Positions 8,191 to 17,141 of a stretch of DNA of 64,000 nucleotides are shown here, one piece after another. The stretch comes from Pseudoalteromonas piratica (lineage in GTDB: Bacteria; Pseudomonadota; Gammaproteobacteria; Enterobacterales; Alteromonadaceae). The number at the start of each line of letters is the position of its first letter. The first letter of the stretch is position 1. The notes under the pieces are model-generated. The model was not told the DNA's origin and did not search any database. It was given only the letters and a program-made list of their open reading frames with translations. The position numbers and the translations under genes are program-made. Location: contig NZ_CP009889.1 of NCBI RefSeq assembly GCF_000788395.1, positions 1,488,001 through 1,552,000 of the forward strand, written 5' to 3'.

Positions 8191-11148
8191 TTAATTAAAC
8201 GAGTAACGCATACCAAAGATATAACGTGGACCATACTGACGAGCAAATAAAAATTGCTCTTCGTAACGACCATAACCTTGCTCGGTTTCGTTATTCAAAT
8301 TAATGCCATCTAGGAACACTGTAAAGTTCTCGTTAATATCGTAATTAACACTAACGTCAATTTGGCCGTATTCTTTGGCAAATTGCGGTGGCGCATCTGA
8401 CGAGCCTTGAGCCTGGCCAACACCAATTAAGTAAGCGTCACGCCACGCATAGGTAAGTTTTACAGACAGACCATCTTTTTCATAAAACGCTTGAAAGTTT
8501 GCCGAATCACTCAAGCCTGTAAGTGGTGCTTGTTGTACTAAACTGTTCACATCAAATTCAACATCACCATCCACAAATGTGGCATTCACACCTAGGCCAA
8601 AGCCGGTGTCACCAATTAAGTGTTGAACGGCAAGCTCAATACCATCGACAGATTTACTGTCCGTATTTGTTGGCTGGCTAATATTCCAAACAATCAGAGG
8701 ATCACCTGCTGCTGGCTCAATTTTACCGTCAGCATTTCCGTGCCCATTCGCTAACATCTGTTCAAAAATAGCCGTACTTGTCGCTTGTTCACCACGCGCC
8801 TCAATATCCGCAATGGCTTGCAAATAACGTGGGCCATTATAAATATCGTTTAGGCCATCGATGGTTGTTTCAGTGATGGTGGTTTGAATAAAGTTATCAA
8901 CGTCTTTTTTAAAGTACCCAACCGATGCATAACTTCCCTCGGCGTAATAGTACTCAAGTGATAAGTCTAAATTGGTCGATTCAAACGGCAACAGACTTGT
9001 ATTACCTTGCGAGCCAGTTCGAGCGCCAGGTTTTGGACTGCCACTTAGCATACGAACGCCCGCTAAGTTGCCAAGCGGTGCACGAGACATGGTTTTACCC
9101 CATGAGAAACGGGTTACGAGATCATCAGTTAAGTCGACGCGTAGATCCATCATTGGCAGCCAGATATCATAGCCTCCTGTTTGCTCCAGGAAGTTATCCG
9201 TGCCGCCCGCTTCATATTGCATAATCCACTCAGACGCACTTTCCCAGTTGACCTGTTTTTCGACCCTCTGGCGAACATTACTAGTAACGTCAGTATCTTC
9301 ATAACGTACGCCTACAATTAGTTGCGCGTCGTAGTCGGCAATCGTAAATTCCCAATCAGTTTGAAGGTAAAATGCCATGGTCTCTTCAGTAACAGCACCT
9401 TCGCCATCAATACCATCGAAGTAAGGGTCAATAGAGTAAACATCGCCCCCCATAATATCTTCTGTTAGAAAAGCTAATTGGCGGGCTACAGCCTCATCAA
9501 AGTCGTAGCTATAGTAATAATGAGGGTTTAAGTCGCTCCCACCACCGCTAAACGCATCCAGTAAGTCACTGGTATCATGACGCGTAAACATGCTATCTGG
9601 GAAAATCTCAGTAAATGACGGATTAAAACCAGGGCCACCACGCAGACCACTCCATGCATTCGAACCACTCATGGTTTGATCCGTGAATGTACCGCCAAAT
9701 TTAACCGTCACTAACGGGATATCAAACGCGTCGTTATACCAAGTGGTATGTAGTTGCAATTGTTCAATTTCAGATTTGCCCGGAGAGTGAATGAACTGGC
9801 TAAAGTTAGAATCAATTTCACCTGGCATAAGCTCGTTTGAACCATTACGCCAATTAATCATCGCATGCGGGATCTCTCCCGTACGATAATCATAAATCTT
9901 ATTAACCAGCTGATCAGAACCTAAAATAACCTGACCGGAACTGCCAAGGCCTTTATCTTTGCCGTTGTCAGTCTCATTACTTGAATCGTGGTAATCAAGT
10001 TCCACTTTCCAATCATCGTTTATTTGCCAAACAAGATTCAAACCGATTGACTGCGAATCCACTTCTGTTGTGTCTTTGCTCGCAGTAAAGGAACCATCAT
10101 TGCCGCTAATGTCAGCGAAAACAGCGGTGCCATTTTCGTCTAGTTCATAGCTATTGATATTGCCACCAAATTCATTCCAAATACCCCAACCAGCCACTTC
10201 AGTTGCCGTAATTGCATTGGTATAAGTGTAATCAAGCGTCGCAACAAGGCCATCAATTGGCTCGTATTGGAAGGTGACTTGTGCATTGGTACGCTCACGC
10301 TCAACGTCAGCAATGCTATAGTTCATGTCTTTAGGAAAGAAATGATTACCAATGCGGTTACCATCGCCATCGATTGCTCTTGGGTCAACAAATGTACCTT
10401 CTTCTAAGGTTGGTAAATCCACATTTGCTTGCCAACCTTGAATATTCGCTTCTTGGCGTTGAAAATCGCGCTCTTGACGAGAGAATGATACTCCAAAGCC
10501 AAATCGGTCATCGAAGAATGTATTACTGTAAATACCTGAAACTTCAGGAGTAACATCATCCCCTTTTTCATTCGAAGTATCGTAAATACCTTTGACGGTT
10601 GCACTGGCTTGCTGTCCAGGGCGTTGAAATGGTTTTGCAGTTACAATGTTTACCGTTGCACCTAAACCACCTGTTGGTTTTTCAGCGCGCGCTGTTTTAT
10701 ACACTTCGAGAGTGCTCACCCCTTCCGCCGCGAGGTTTTCAAGTTTATATGAGCGCGAATTACCCGTACCAGGCATTTGTCGGCCATTGAGTGTCACTAA
10801 GTTAAAACTTGGCCCAAATCCGCGTACTGTTATTTCACTGCCCTCACCGTTGGCACGGCTTACCGATACACCGGTTATACGTTGTAGCGATTCCGCAAGG
10901 TTAGTATCAGGAAATTTACCCATTTCCTCAGCGCTGATCGCATCCATCACACCAAATGCTTCGCGTTTGATATCCATAGCGCGGATCAGACTCCCTCTAA
11001 TCCCTTTTACTTCAATTACTTCGACGTCTTTTTCAGTACTTGCTGTCAAGTCCTCTTGCTCTGCATGTATTGGCGTCGCAAGACTTGTACCTAATAAGCC
11101 AGCCACTAACATTGCTACTTGGCTTTTTTTATAGCTTTTTGTTTTCAT
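8191..11148 (-). CDS. TonB-dependent outer-membrane receptor (oligosaccharide uptake)
   Basis: A 985-residue protein with a Sec signal peptide cleaved after about residue 29 (THAEQ-like end: PIHAEQ). The plug domain (about 55-180) contains the typical TNLAESLQRITGVSVSR and EITVRGFGPSFNLVTLNGRQ-type segments of the Xanthomonas/Caulobacter-like TonB receptor group. A long 22-strand barrel ends in GPRYIFGMRYSFN, the aromatic C-terminal pattern of outer-membrane proteins. It lies 60 bp downstream of the GH16 gene without a visible terminator between, so the two are probably co-transcribed. This suggests import of oligomers made by GH16. The substrate is inferred from context only. Confidence 0.93.
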   Translation of the reverse strand: MKTKSYKKSQVAMLVAGLLGTSLATPIHAEQEDLTASTEKDVEVIEVKGIRGSLIRAMDIKREAFGVMDAISAEEMGKFPDTNLAESLQRITGVSVSRANGEGSEITVRGFGPSFNLVTLNGRQMPGTGNSRSYKLENLAAEGVSTLEVYKTARAEKPTGGLGATVNIVTAKPFQRPGQQASATVKGIYDTSNEKGDDVTPEVSGIYSNTFFDDRFGFGVSFSRQERDFQRQEANIQGWQANVDLPTLEEGTFVDPRAIDGDGNRIGNHFFPKDMNYSIADVERERTNAQVTFQYEPIDGLVATLDYTYTNAITATEVAGWGIWNEFGGNINSYELDENGTAVFADISGNDGSFTASKDTTEVDSQSIGLNLVWQINDDWKVELDYHDSSNETDNGKDKGLGSSGQVILGSDQLVNKIYDYRTGEIPHAMINWRNGSNELMPGEIDSNFSQFIHSPGKSEIEQLQLHTTWYNDAFDIPLVTVKFGGTFTDQTMSGSNAWSGLRGGPGFNPSFTEIFPDSMFTRHDTSDLLDAFSGGGSDLNPHYYYSYDFDEAVARQLAFLTEDIMGGDVYSIDPYFDGIDGEGAVTEETMAFYLQTDWEFTIADYDAQLIVGVRYEDTDVTSNVRQRVEKQVNWESASEWIMQYEAGGTDNFLEQTGGYDIWLPMMDLRVDLTDDLVTRFSWGKTMSRAPLGNLAGVRMLSGSPKPGARTGSQGNTSLLPFESTNLDLSLEYYYAEGSYASVGYFKKDVDNFIQTTITETTIDGLNDIYNGPRYLQAIADIEARGEQATSTAIFEQMLANGHGNADGKIEPAAGDPLIVWNISQPTNTDSKSVDGIELAVQHLIGDTGFGLGVNATFVDGDVEFDVNSLVQQAPLTGLSDSANFQAFYEKDGLSVKLTYAWRDAYLIGVGQAQGSSDAPPQFAKEYGQIDVSVNYDINENFTVFLDGINLNNETEQGYGRYEEQFLFARQYGPRYIFGMRYSFN

Positions 11149-11208
11149 AATCTTTCTACTTATCTTGTTTTGACTTTAGGCAAGCGAAACGCTTGCCACC
11201 AATAAACG

Positions 11209-13866
11209 TTAAGGGTTTGCAATGACTGCATTATCAATGCGATACACCGCACCTTCGCCAGTTCCCCATGCAGGAAACACCATCACTACATCAATCGCGC
11301 TGATATCAAGGCCACGACTAAAGAGCTCTTGCATTGTGAAAGTATAAGTTTGCCATTCACCTGTGCGCGGAGTTTCACCTTCAACACTGGCTGAAAGTGG
11401 TAACTCAACAGCCGTTGATGCATCACCAGATTCAATTTTAAAGAGCCACTGGCTATCTGGATTAATTGGCATATCGACTACTTTCATTTCAAAACGTACA
11501 ACGCCTGTTTCTAGTAAGTTTGAAGCATCAAAATAAACACCATCATCGGCGAAGAAACCCATTACTGTAGGTTGCGAACCAATGACATACTGTGCAACAG
11601 TGCCATGCGCTTCATCATCTTGCTCTTCAGTTGGTGTTGACCCACCACAACAATCCCAAATACTCCAGTTATCAGCAACCGTATTCATAAATAGCGTAAG
11701 TTCATCAGAGGCTGGTTTTTCAGCGCTTGGATCGTAAATCTTGGCGTTATCTACACGGTAAGTTGCGCCTTCACCTGTGCCCCAAGCTGGGAAAATCATC
11801 ACAACATCAATGGCGCTTACATCAAGGCCTTTTGACACTAAGCTTTGAATTGGGAATGTAAAGGTTTGCCATTGACCTGTGGTAGGCGCAACGCCTTCGA
11901 TTGATTCAGTAATCGGTAATTCAACAGCTGTTGCAGCATTATCTGATTCTAATTTGATTAGCCAAGACGAATCTGGGTTTAAAGGCGCATCAACTACTTT
12001 CATTTCAAAGCTCAACACCCCATTCTCAATAATAGATGTAGCATCAAATGGCTTATCGCTACCGCCATTCGCAGAGCGTGTAATAAAGCCCATTACCGTA
12101 GGACTTGCACCAATTTTAAATTCAGCGACTAAGCCATGTGCATCGTCATCAAGCTCTTCAGTCGGTGTTGAACCACCACAACAGTCCCACATTGGCCAAT
12201 CTGGATTTTCGCCATCAGCAAATAAAACTAACTCTGGTGATGTGCTTGGTGCGCCAATTTGTACCTCATCAACAAGGTATTCGGCACCTTCACCTGTACC
12301 CCAAGCAGGGAAAATCATTACCACGTCAAGCGCACTGATATCTAGACCAGCTTCTGCTAATACGCTGATTGGGAAAGTGTAGTCTTGCCACTGACCAACG
12401 ACAGGATCAACACCCTCAACACTGGTATTGAGTGCAACTTCATATGCAGTACTTGCGCCAACACTTTCAATTTTGAATAGCCAAGAAGAATCAGGATTAC
12501 TCGGAGCACTCACCACTTTCATTTTGAAACTAACAGTACCATTATCAATAATGCCTGATGCATCAAATGGTGATGCCTTGCCGTTGGCGTCGGTAATAAA
12601 CTCTTCACGTGAGATAAATCCATTTACCGTAGGCTGATTGCCCACCGTAAACTGCATCACATCACCGCGCTCTTCGTCACTAACAATTGTCGGCGTTGAA
12701 CCACCGCAACAGTCCCATGCAGGCCAGTTTGGATTAAGCGTTCCATCGAAAATATTAACATTGGTATCACCACCACCTACTGGTGGTAATGTTGGCGTTG
12801 GCGCTGCACCTTCAACTAGCGCATCGTCAAGTTTATCGTAACCAGGGCGAACTGTTTCACACCCTTTACCGGTATCAGGGTTCGAGGCACATTCGTAAAC
12901 ACGCACGTAATCGATTGCAAATGTATTGCCATTTGCAAATGCAGCTTCATCAATGCCTAATTCATTTACATTTTCAGGCCAATTGCCACCAACAGCAAAG
13001 TTCAGGATCATATAAAATTGCTGATCATAAGGCGCCGTTGTCCAAAAGGTTTTAAGCTCACCGGTTACCTGATCAAAATACTCAGTAAACCAGCCTTTAT
13101 GTGCCAGTCCAACTGCTTCATCTTTACTGTTATAACGTACCTCAGATTTACGCTGAGTTGCATAAAGATAGTTATCAACATACCAACGAATTTCACCTTC
13201 TTGCCATTCAATCGCATAATCATGAAAATCATCAGCTGGGTTTGCACCGTCTGGCAACAAATAGGCCTTGCCTGAACTAGCGTTATTAGGCCATTCTCGA
13301 CCGTAGTGAAGTGTGCCATAAACATTTGCTTCAGGTTGACCATCAACAGTACTGGCTTTTAAATTAACAGATTCAACAATGTCAATTTCACCTGAACGAG
13401 GCCAACCACCGTAAACTTCGTCAGTAGGCATCATCCAAAACGCTGGCCATGCACCTTGTCCCGCAGGCAACTTGGCGCGCATTTCAAAACGACCATATTT
13501 GAAATCAGCTTTGTAACGCGTATTTAAACGCGCTGATGTGTAGGGCTTTTCACTGCCTTCGGGAGCGGGTTTCGCAACAATATGTAATAACCCATCAGCC
13601 ACAAATGAGTTTTCGTCGCTGTCGGTATAACATTGCTTTTCGTTATTACCACCACCGGCACAATTAACTTCATGACGCCACTTGTTGGCATCAATACTTG
13701 TGCCATCAAATTCGTCACTCCAAACCATTACCCAGTCACTAACTGGTTGAGTTGGGTCAACCTTAGTAAGATCTGTATCCGTATTGGTACTACCACCACA
13801 GCCTGATAAGGCTAATGCTGACAATCCCACTGCATAGGAAGCTATGTTTCTCGCTGCGTGTGTCAT
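11209..13866 (-). CDS. GH16 endo-beta-glucanase (laminarinase-type) lipoprotein with three tandem C-terminal modules
   Basis: An 885-residue lipoprotein (lipobox LSGC, then GGS). The GH16 domain covers about residues 40-335 and holds the active-site motif GEIDIVES, with nucleophile Glu160 and acid/base Glu165; the EIDIxE spacing fits bacterial laminarinases. A Pro/Gly-rich linker (about 345-368) leads to three repeats of about 177 residues, each beginning with a Trp-rich segment and DCCGGSTPT and ending near DVVMIFPAWGTGEGA. They are probably carbohydrate-binding beta-sandwiches (inference). The enzyme would cut beta-1,3-glucan at the cell surface for the TonB receptor encoded next. Start: ATG at 13866, preceded by a GGCGGAAAAC segment. 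Two operators lie upstream at 13941-13996. Confidence 0.92.
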   Translation of the reverse strand: MTHAARNIASYAVGLSALALSGCGGSTNTDTDLTKVDPTQPVSDWVMVWSDEFDGTSIDANKWRHEVNCAGGGNNEKQCYTDSDENSFVADGLLHIVAKPAPEGSEKPYTSARLNTRYKADFKYGRFEMRAKLPAGQGAWPAFWMMPTDEVYGGWPRSGEIDIVESVNLKASTVDGQPEANVYGTLHYGREWPNNASSGKAYLLPDGANPADDFHDYAIEWQEGEIRWYVDNYLYATQRKSEVRYNSKDEAVGLAHKGWFTEYFDQVTGELKTFWTTAPYDQQFYMILNFAVGGNWPENVNELGIDEAAFANGNTFAIDYVRVYECASNPDTGKGCETVRPGYDKLDDALVEGAAPTPTLPPVGGGDTNVNIFDGTLNPNWPAWDCCGGSTPTIVSDEERGDVMQFTVGNQPTVNGFISREEFITDANGKASPFDASGIIDNGTVSFKMKVVSAPSNPDSSWLFKIESVGASTAYEVALNTSVEGVDPVVGQWQDYTFPISVLAEAGLDISALDVVMIFPAWGTGEGAEYLVDEVQIGAPSTSPELVLFADGENPDWPMWDCCGGSTPTEELDDDAHGLVAEFKIGASPTVMGFITRSANGGSDKPFDATSIIENGVLSFEMKVVDAPLNPDSSWLIKLESDNAATAVELPITESIEGVAPTTGQWQTFTFPIQSLVSKGLDVSAIDVVMIFPAWGTGEGATYRVDNAKIYDPSAEKPASDELTLFMNTVADNWSIWDCCGGSTPTEEQDDEAHGTVAQYVIGSQPTVMGFFADDGVYFDASNLLETGVVRFEMKVVDMPINPDSQWLFKIESGDASTAVELPLSASVEGETPRTGEWQTYTFTMQELFSRGLDISAIDVVMVFPAWGTGEGAVYRIDNAVIANP
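11212..12762 (-). repeat. Three tandem DCCGGSTPT modules of GH16 (coding repeat)
   Basis: The coding sequence for DCCGGSTPT recurs at 11641, 12172 and 12700, giving periods of 531 and 528 bases (177 and 176 codons). Each unit has the same order: W-x-x-WDCCGGSTPT, a short acidic stretch, the PTVxGF segment, FEMKVV or FKMKVV, NPDSSW or NPDSQW, and the closing FPAWGTGEGA. The units differ at many positions, so the duplication is not recent. Confidence 0.9.
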
Positions 13867-13940
13867 GTTTTCCGCCCCGATAGAGGATTAATGTTTATTT
13901 TTAATATAGTTAGTTGTCGTACATTTTGTAAAAAACCAAA

Positions 13941-13996
13941 TGTAAGCGCTTTCATTTTTGAACAAAAATAAAAGCACGGAAATGTAAGCGCTTTCA
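13941..13996. promoter_or_regulatory. Two LacI-type operators upstream of the GH16 gene
   Basis: TGTAAGCGCTTTCA occurs at 13941-13954 and again at 13983-13996, in the same orientation and 42 bp (four helical turns) apart. Each differs from the perfect palindrome at 498 and 521 by one base in the right half (TTTCA for TTACA). They lie 75 and 117 bp before the GH16 start, so the GH16-TonB receptor unit is probably under the same repressor as GH1 and MFS1-GH3. Confidence 0.78.
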
Positions 13997-14306
13997 TTTA
14001 AATTAAGTCACGCAGTAAAAAAGATCAAATATTTTTTACAATTTAGTTAAAAGCGGTACTAGCAGGTTTAACAATGCATAGCAGAAAATTAAAAGAAAAA
14101 CGGGGGCGTCGATTTGGCTTAGAATAACTATTTACCTCTTAAGTAATACTTCATCAAAACACGTTAAGTTTATATTTTTCAGTAGATTAAAAATTATAAT
14201 TTTATGCAAACGTATGTAACGCTGTTAACTTGACTCAATATTGTATACTTTAGCGTTTTAATATTAACAACTACAAAAAATTGACAACATATTAAAGGAA
14301 ATAACA
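13997..14306. other. Intergenic region between GH16 operators and MFS copy 2
   Basis: About 310 bases of AT-rich sequence. I see no open frame and no further copy of the 14-bp operator. A ribosome-binding site AAAGGA lies just before the TTG start at 14307. No confident promoter could be placed. Confidence 0.6.
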
Positions 14307-15542
14307 TTGAGCTCACCTAACCCAATTAATCAAACCGCTCAGGTTGATGTTGGCAACACCTCAAACACCCAGTTTGCGCTCGTTGCTTTAACCAGCCTCT
14401 TCTTTATGTGGGGCTTTATTACTTGTCTTAATGACATTTTAATCCCTTACCTTAAAGAAGCCTTTACCCTTAATTTCACCCAAGCAATGCTTATTCAGTT
14501 TTGCTTTTTTAGTGCTTATTTTATTATCTCGCTGCCTGCCGGGAAGTTGGTCGGTAAAATCGGTTATCAAAAAGGTATCGTCACCGGTTTAGCCATTGCC
14601 TGTGTGGGTTGTTTGTTATTTTACCCTGTTGCAACCTCCGGTATTTATGCACTTTTCTTAATGGCCTTATTTGTATTAGCCAGTGGTATTACGATTTTAC
14701 AGGTGTCTGCAAACCCGTATGTCAGTGCTTTAGGTGACCCTAAAACAGCGCCTTCTCGTTTAACCTTAACCCAAGCGTTTAACTCATTAGGGACCACGGT
14801 TGCACCATTATTTGGCGCGGCTTTATTTTTCTCTGCTGATACCGCTAATCAAAGTCATGATGGTACCGCTGTTCAATTACCTTATTTAATTCTCGCAGCA
14901 TCACTTATGGTGTTGGCGCTTATCTTTTTAGTATTAAAGTTACCTAAAATTACTAATCAAGAAACACCGCAAGTGACCCAAGGCTCTGCGTGGCAGCACA
15001 AGCATTTAGTACTCGGGGCTGTCGGTATTTTTGTCTATGTCGGCGCGGAAGTGGCCATTGGCAGTACCTTAATCAATTACATATCAAGTGCCAGTGCAAC
15101 CCAAATGACTGAGGCTACCGCTGCAAAATACATCGCTTACTATTGGGGTGGAGCAATGGTCGGTCGCTTTATTGGTGCGGCCGTGATGCAAAAAGTCTCT
15201 GGCGGGACTGTACTTGCCTTTAATGCGGCACTTGCTATCGTATTCATTGTCGTTTCAATGTTAAGTTCTGGCCCTATCGCGATGTGGACCATGCTCGCTG
15301 TCGGTTTATGTAACTCAATTATGTTCCCTACCATTTTCAGCCTAGCTATTAACAACTTAAAAGAGCACACCTCACAAGGGTCGGGCATTTTATGTCTCGC
15401 TATCGTAGGCGGTGCTATCATCCCAGTATTCCAAGGTATCGCCGCTGATACCATTGGTCTGACTCTTTCGTTTATTATTCCTGCTGTATGTTACGTATTT
15501 ATCGTATTCTACGGTGTGAAAGGGCATAAAACAGACGCTTAA
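14307..15542 (+). CDS. Sugar MFS permease, FucP/GluP-like (copy 2)
   Basis: A 411-residue, about 12-span permease whose protein is identical to copy 1 except for scattered changes in the first 18 residues and a shorter C-terminus (KGHKTDA). The DNA from 14353 to 15409 matches 606-1662 by eye without a difference; three silent changes follow before the tails diverge. The start is TTG at 14307 with AAAGGA upstream, whereas copy 1 uses GTG. This copy stands alone, followed by a terminator, and has no close operator, so it may be expressed differently from copy 1. Likely substrate is glucose or a similar hexose. Confidence 0.88.
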   Translation: MSSPNPINQTAQVDVGNTSNTQFALVALTSLFFMWGFITCLNDILIPYLKEAFTLNFTQAMLIQFCFFSAYFIISLPAGKLVGKIGYQKGIVTGLAIACVGCLLFYPVATSGIYALFLMALFVLASGITILQVSANPYVSALGDPKTAPSRLTLTQAFNSLGTTVAPLFGAALFFSADTANQSHDGTAVQLPYLILAASLMVLALIFLVLKLPKITNQETPQVTQGSAWQHKHLVLGAVGIFVYVGAEVAIGSTLINYISSASATQMTEATAAKYIAYYWGGAMVGRFIGAAVMQKVSGGTVLAFNAALAIVFIVVSMLSSGPIAMWTMLAVGLCNSIMFPTIFSLAINNLKEHTSQGSGILCLAIVGGAIIPVFQGIAADTIGLTLSFIIPAVCYVFIVFYGVKGHKTDA

Positions 15543-15561
15543 GCGCACCATAACCCAATTT

Positions 15562-15590
15562 AAAAAGGCCACATAATGTGGCCTTTTTTT
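15562..15590 (+). terminator. Rho-independent terminator after MFS copy 2
   Basis: GGCCACA (15567-15573) pairs with TGTGGCC (15577-15583), flanked by A-run and a T7 run, so it may work in both directions. Confidence 0.9.
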
Positions 15591-15730
15591 GTTGATTAAA
15601 CTTTCTGAAGAGCCCCGTTAATACTTTAAAAATATACATTTTTTTAAACAAATCGTTATCACAAAGAAGAAAAAGCTCCATTGTTGTCTAGACTTTAGTG
15701 GAAACTAGATTTGTACAATGGACAGTATTA

Positions 15731-16699
15731 ATGAAAGTAAAACTATCCCGCGAACAGCAAGAAAATAATCAAAAAGGCTTCACCTTAATCGAAATCATGT
15801 TAGTGGTGTCAATAATTGGGATCCTAGCATTAATTGCCCTGCCAAATTATCAAGGCTATGTTAATGAATCAAAAGCTGCCTCTTTGTTATACCGAGTTCA
15901 TTCTATCGGCCTTGCCTACCAAGATGTAATAGCAACAGCCCCTGAAGCGCTCGCAACACCGGCCACACTTTCCAGTGCAAAGTTTGGTGCAGCACCTGCC
16001 TATTTGCCTGGGTTAAAAAATCAATTCACCGAAGAGTTTGATATTGAGTTTTCATCACAGCTCGTCAATCACTCAGGCTACTTTAAATATACAGGTCATG
16101 AAGCATTTCCCGTTTTATTTCTCAAAGCCAATAGCAAAAATGGTATAGCTGTCTTAAATGCATTCGATCATGTTACAAAATTACAGCACTCTTTTGTCAC
16201 GCCCAATATTATGATTATTGCATTAGCAACGCCATATGAAAGCCACCAAACGAGTGGGCAAAGTGTTATAGCAAGCACAAGTCAATCTCAGCAAGGGACA
16301 ACGTCTCACCCCACTGAAGGTAATCACAACTCTCCTTGTAATCCTGGATTTTATCTATGGCCTGCGAAACCTGGGCAACAATATGGCACATGTCATTCAT
16401 CGCCCCCACCAAGTACAGCAAATAACAATGGTGCAGGGAACAATGGCGGTCACGGAAGCTCGTCTAGCCAAACGAGTTCTGTCACAGCAAATAATGGAAA
16501 TATTGATAGTCATAGCAACACGCATGTTCAAGCTGGCTCTGGCAGCAGCAACAGCCATAGTACCGATACTGGTAGCCACGCGAGTTCTAGTTCATCAAGT
16601 AGTAGTGGCCAATCAAACGCTGGATCGCATTTAAATTGGCCACCAGGATGGGCCAAGCACCCTGATAAACATCAAGGACAGCATCATGGTCATCACTAA
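15731..16699 (+). CDS. Type IV prepilin-like protein with long Ser/Asn/His-rich tail
   Basis: A 322-residue protein. It begins with a short basic leader ending in KG, then [19 protein letters not shown], a textbook class III (type IV) prepilin cleavage site with Glu at +5. The region to about residue 165 looks like a pilin globular domain. From about 170 to the end the sequence is low-complexity, rich in Ser, Asn, Gly, Thr and His, interrupted by a [19 protein letters not shown] segment with a possible disulfide loop. It ends in [13 protein letters not shown]. The ATG at 15731 is chosen over an upstream GTG at 15698 because GGA lies nine bases before it and the leader length becomes normal. 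It is the first gene of a three-gene cluster. The tail could display, anchor or bind metal; its function is unknown. Confidence 0.85.
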   Translation: MKVKLSREQQENNQKGFTLIEIMLVVSIIGILALIALPNYQGYVNESKAASLLYRVHSIGLAYQDVIATAPEALATPATLSSAKFGAAPAYLPGLKNQFTEEFDIEFSSQLVNHSGYFKYTGHEAFPVLFLKANSKNGIAVLNAFDHVTKLQHSFVTPNIMIIALATPYESHQTSGQSVIASTSQSQQGTTSHPTEGNHNSPCNPGFYLWPAKPGQQYGTCHSSPPPSTANNNGAGNNGGHGSSSSQTSSVTANNGNIDSHSNTHVQAGSGSSNSHSTDTGSHASSSSSSSSGQSNAGSHLNWPPGWAKHPDKHQGQHHGHH

Positions 16700-16716
16700 A
16701 AGATTGGGGAAATAAA

Positions 16717-17139
16717 ATGGATTCTACAAATAAACGTTGGAAAGAAAATATTGCTGAAGCAATGAATGAAACTCAAAATAATCGACCTTCTAAGGCAAAT
16801 ACAACAATTATGCTACCCAGCTGGACTAGTTATGCAGTGTGCATTTTATTTGGATTTTTACTTGCTAAAACACTTGTCACTGGGGTGCAAACACACCATA
16901 AGAACCTCGATAGAGATTATCAAACTGGCGGTTCTGTTGCTTTGTTGATGGTAGCTGAAGACGTAGAACATTATAAATTAACCTACGGCAAACTGCCTGA
17001 TGACCTGCCAAGTCCTATTGCAGCCGTGATAGATGTTTCATACGAGAAAATTAGCAATGATCATTTTCGTTTAACGATGCCTCATGGTAATTCCAATATT
17101 ATCTTTGATGCCAAGGACGATAAAATTTACATGGACTAA
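16717..17139 (+). CDS. Membrane-anchored pseudopilin-like protein
   Basis: A 140-residue protein with a hydrophilic N-terminus (about 35 residues), one membrane segment (SYAVCILFGFLLAKTLVTG, about 37-55) and a periplasmic-looking domain. The segment EDVEHYKLTYGKLPDDLPS resembles the region of GspG/PilE-type pseudopilins after the N-terminal helix. However, there is no prepilin peptidase site, so it would stay membrane-anchored. GGGGAA precedes the ATG. The gene lies 17 bp after the prepilin gene and 2 bp before the ATPase gene. It may be a minor subunit or an assembly factor for that pilin (inference). I do not recognise a named family. Confidence 0.7.
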   Translation: MDSTNKRWKENIAEAMNETQNNRPSKANTTIMLPSWTSYAVCILFGFLLAKTLVTGVQTHHKNLDRDYQTGGSVALLMVAEDVEHYKLTYGKLPDDLPSPIAAVIDVSYEKISNDHFRLTMPHGNSNIIFDAKDDKIYMD

Positions 17140-17141
17140 TT

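Noticed and set aside
10646-11134. 162-residue forward frame opposite the TonB receptor
   Set aside because: No family match, low-complexity sequence, fully antisense to a well-supported gene.
11879-12382. 167-residue forward frame opposite the GH16 modules
   Set aside because: Antisense shadow of the repeated modules; similar frames occur opposite each repeat.
14221-14306. Promoter-like TTGACT and TATACT before MFS copy 2
   Set aside because: The spacing is only eight bases, so they cannot form one sigma-70 promoter.
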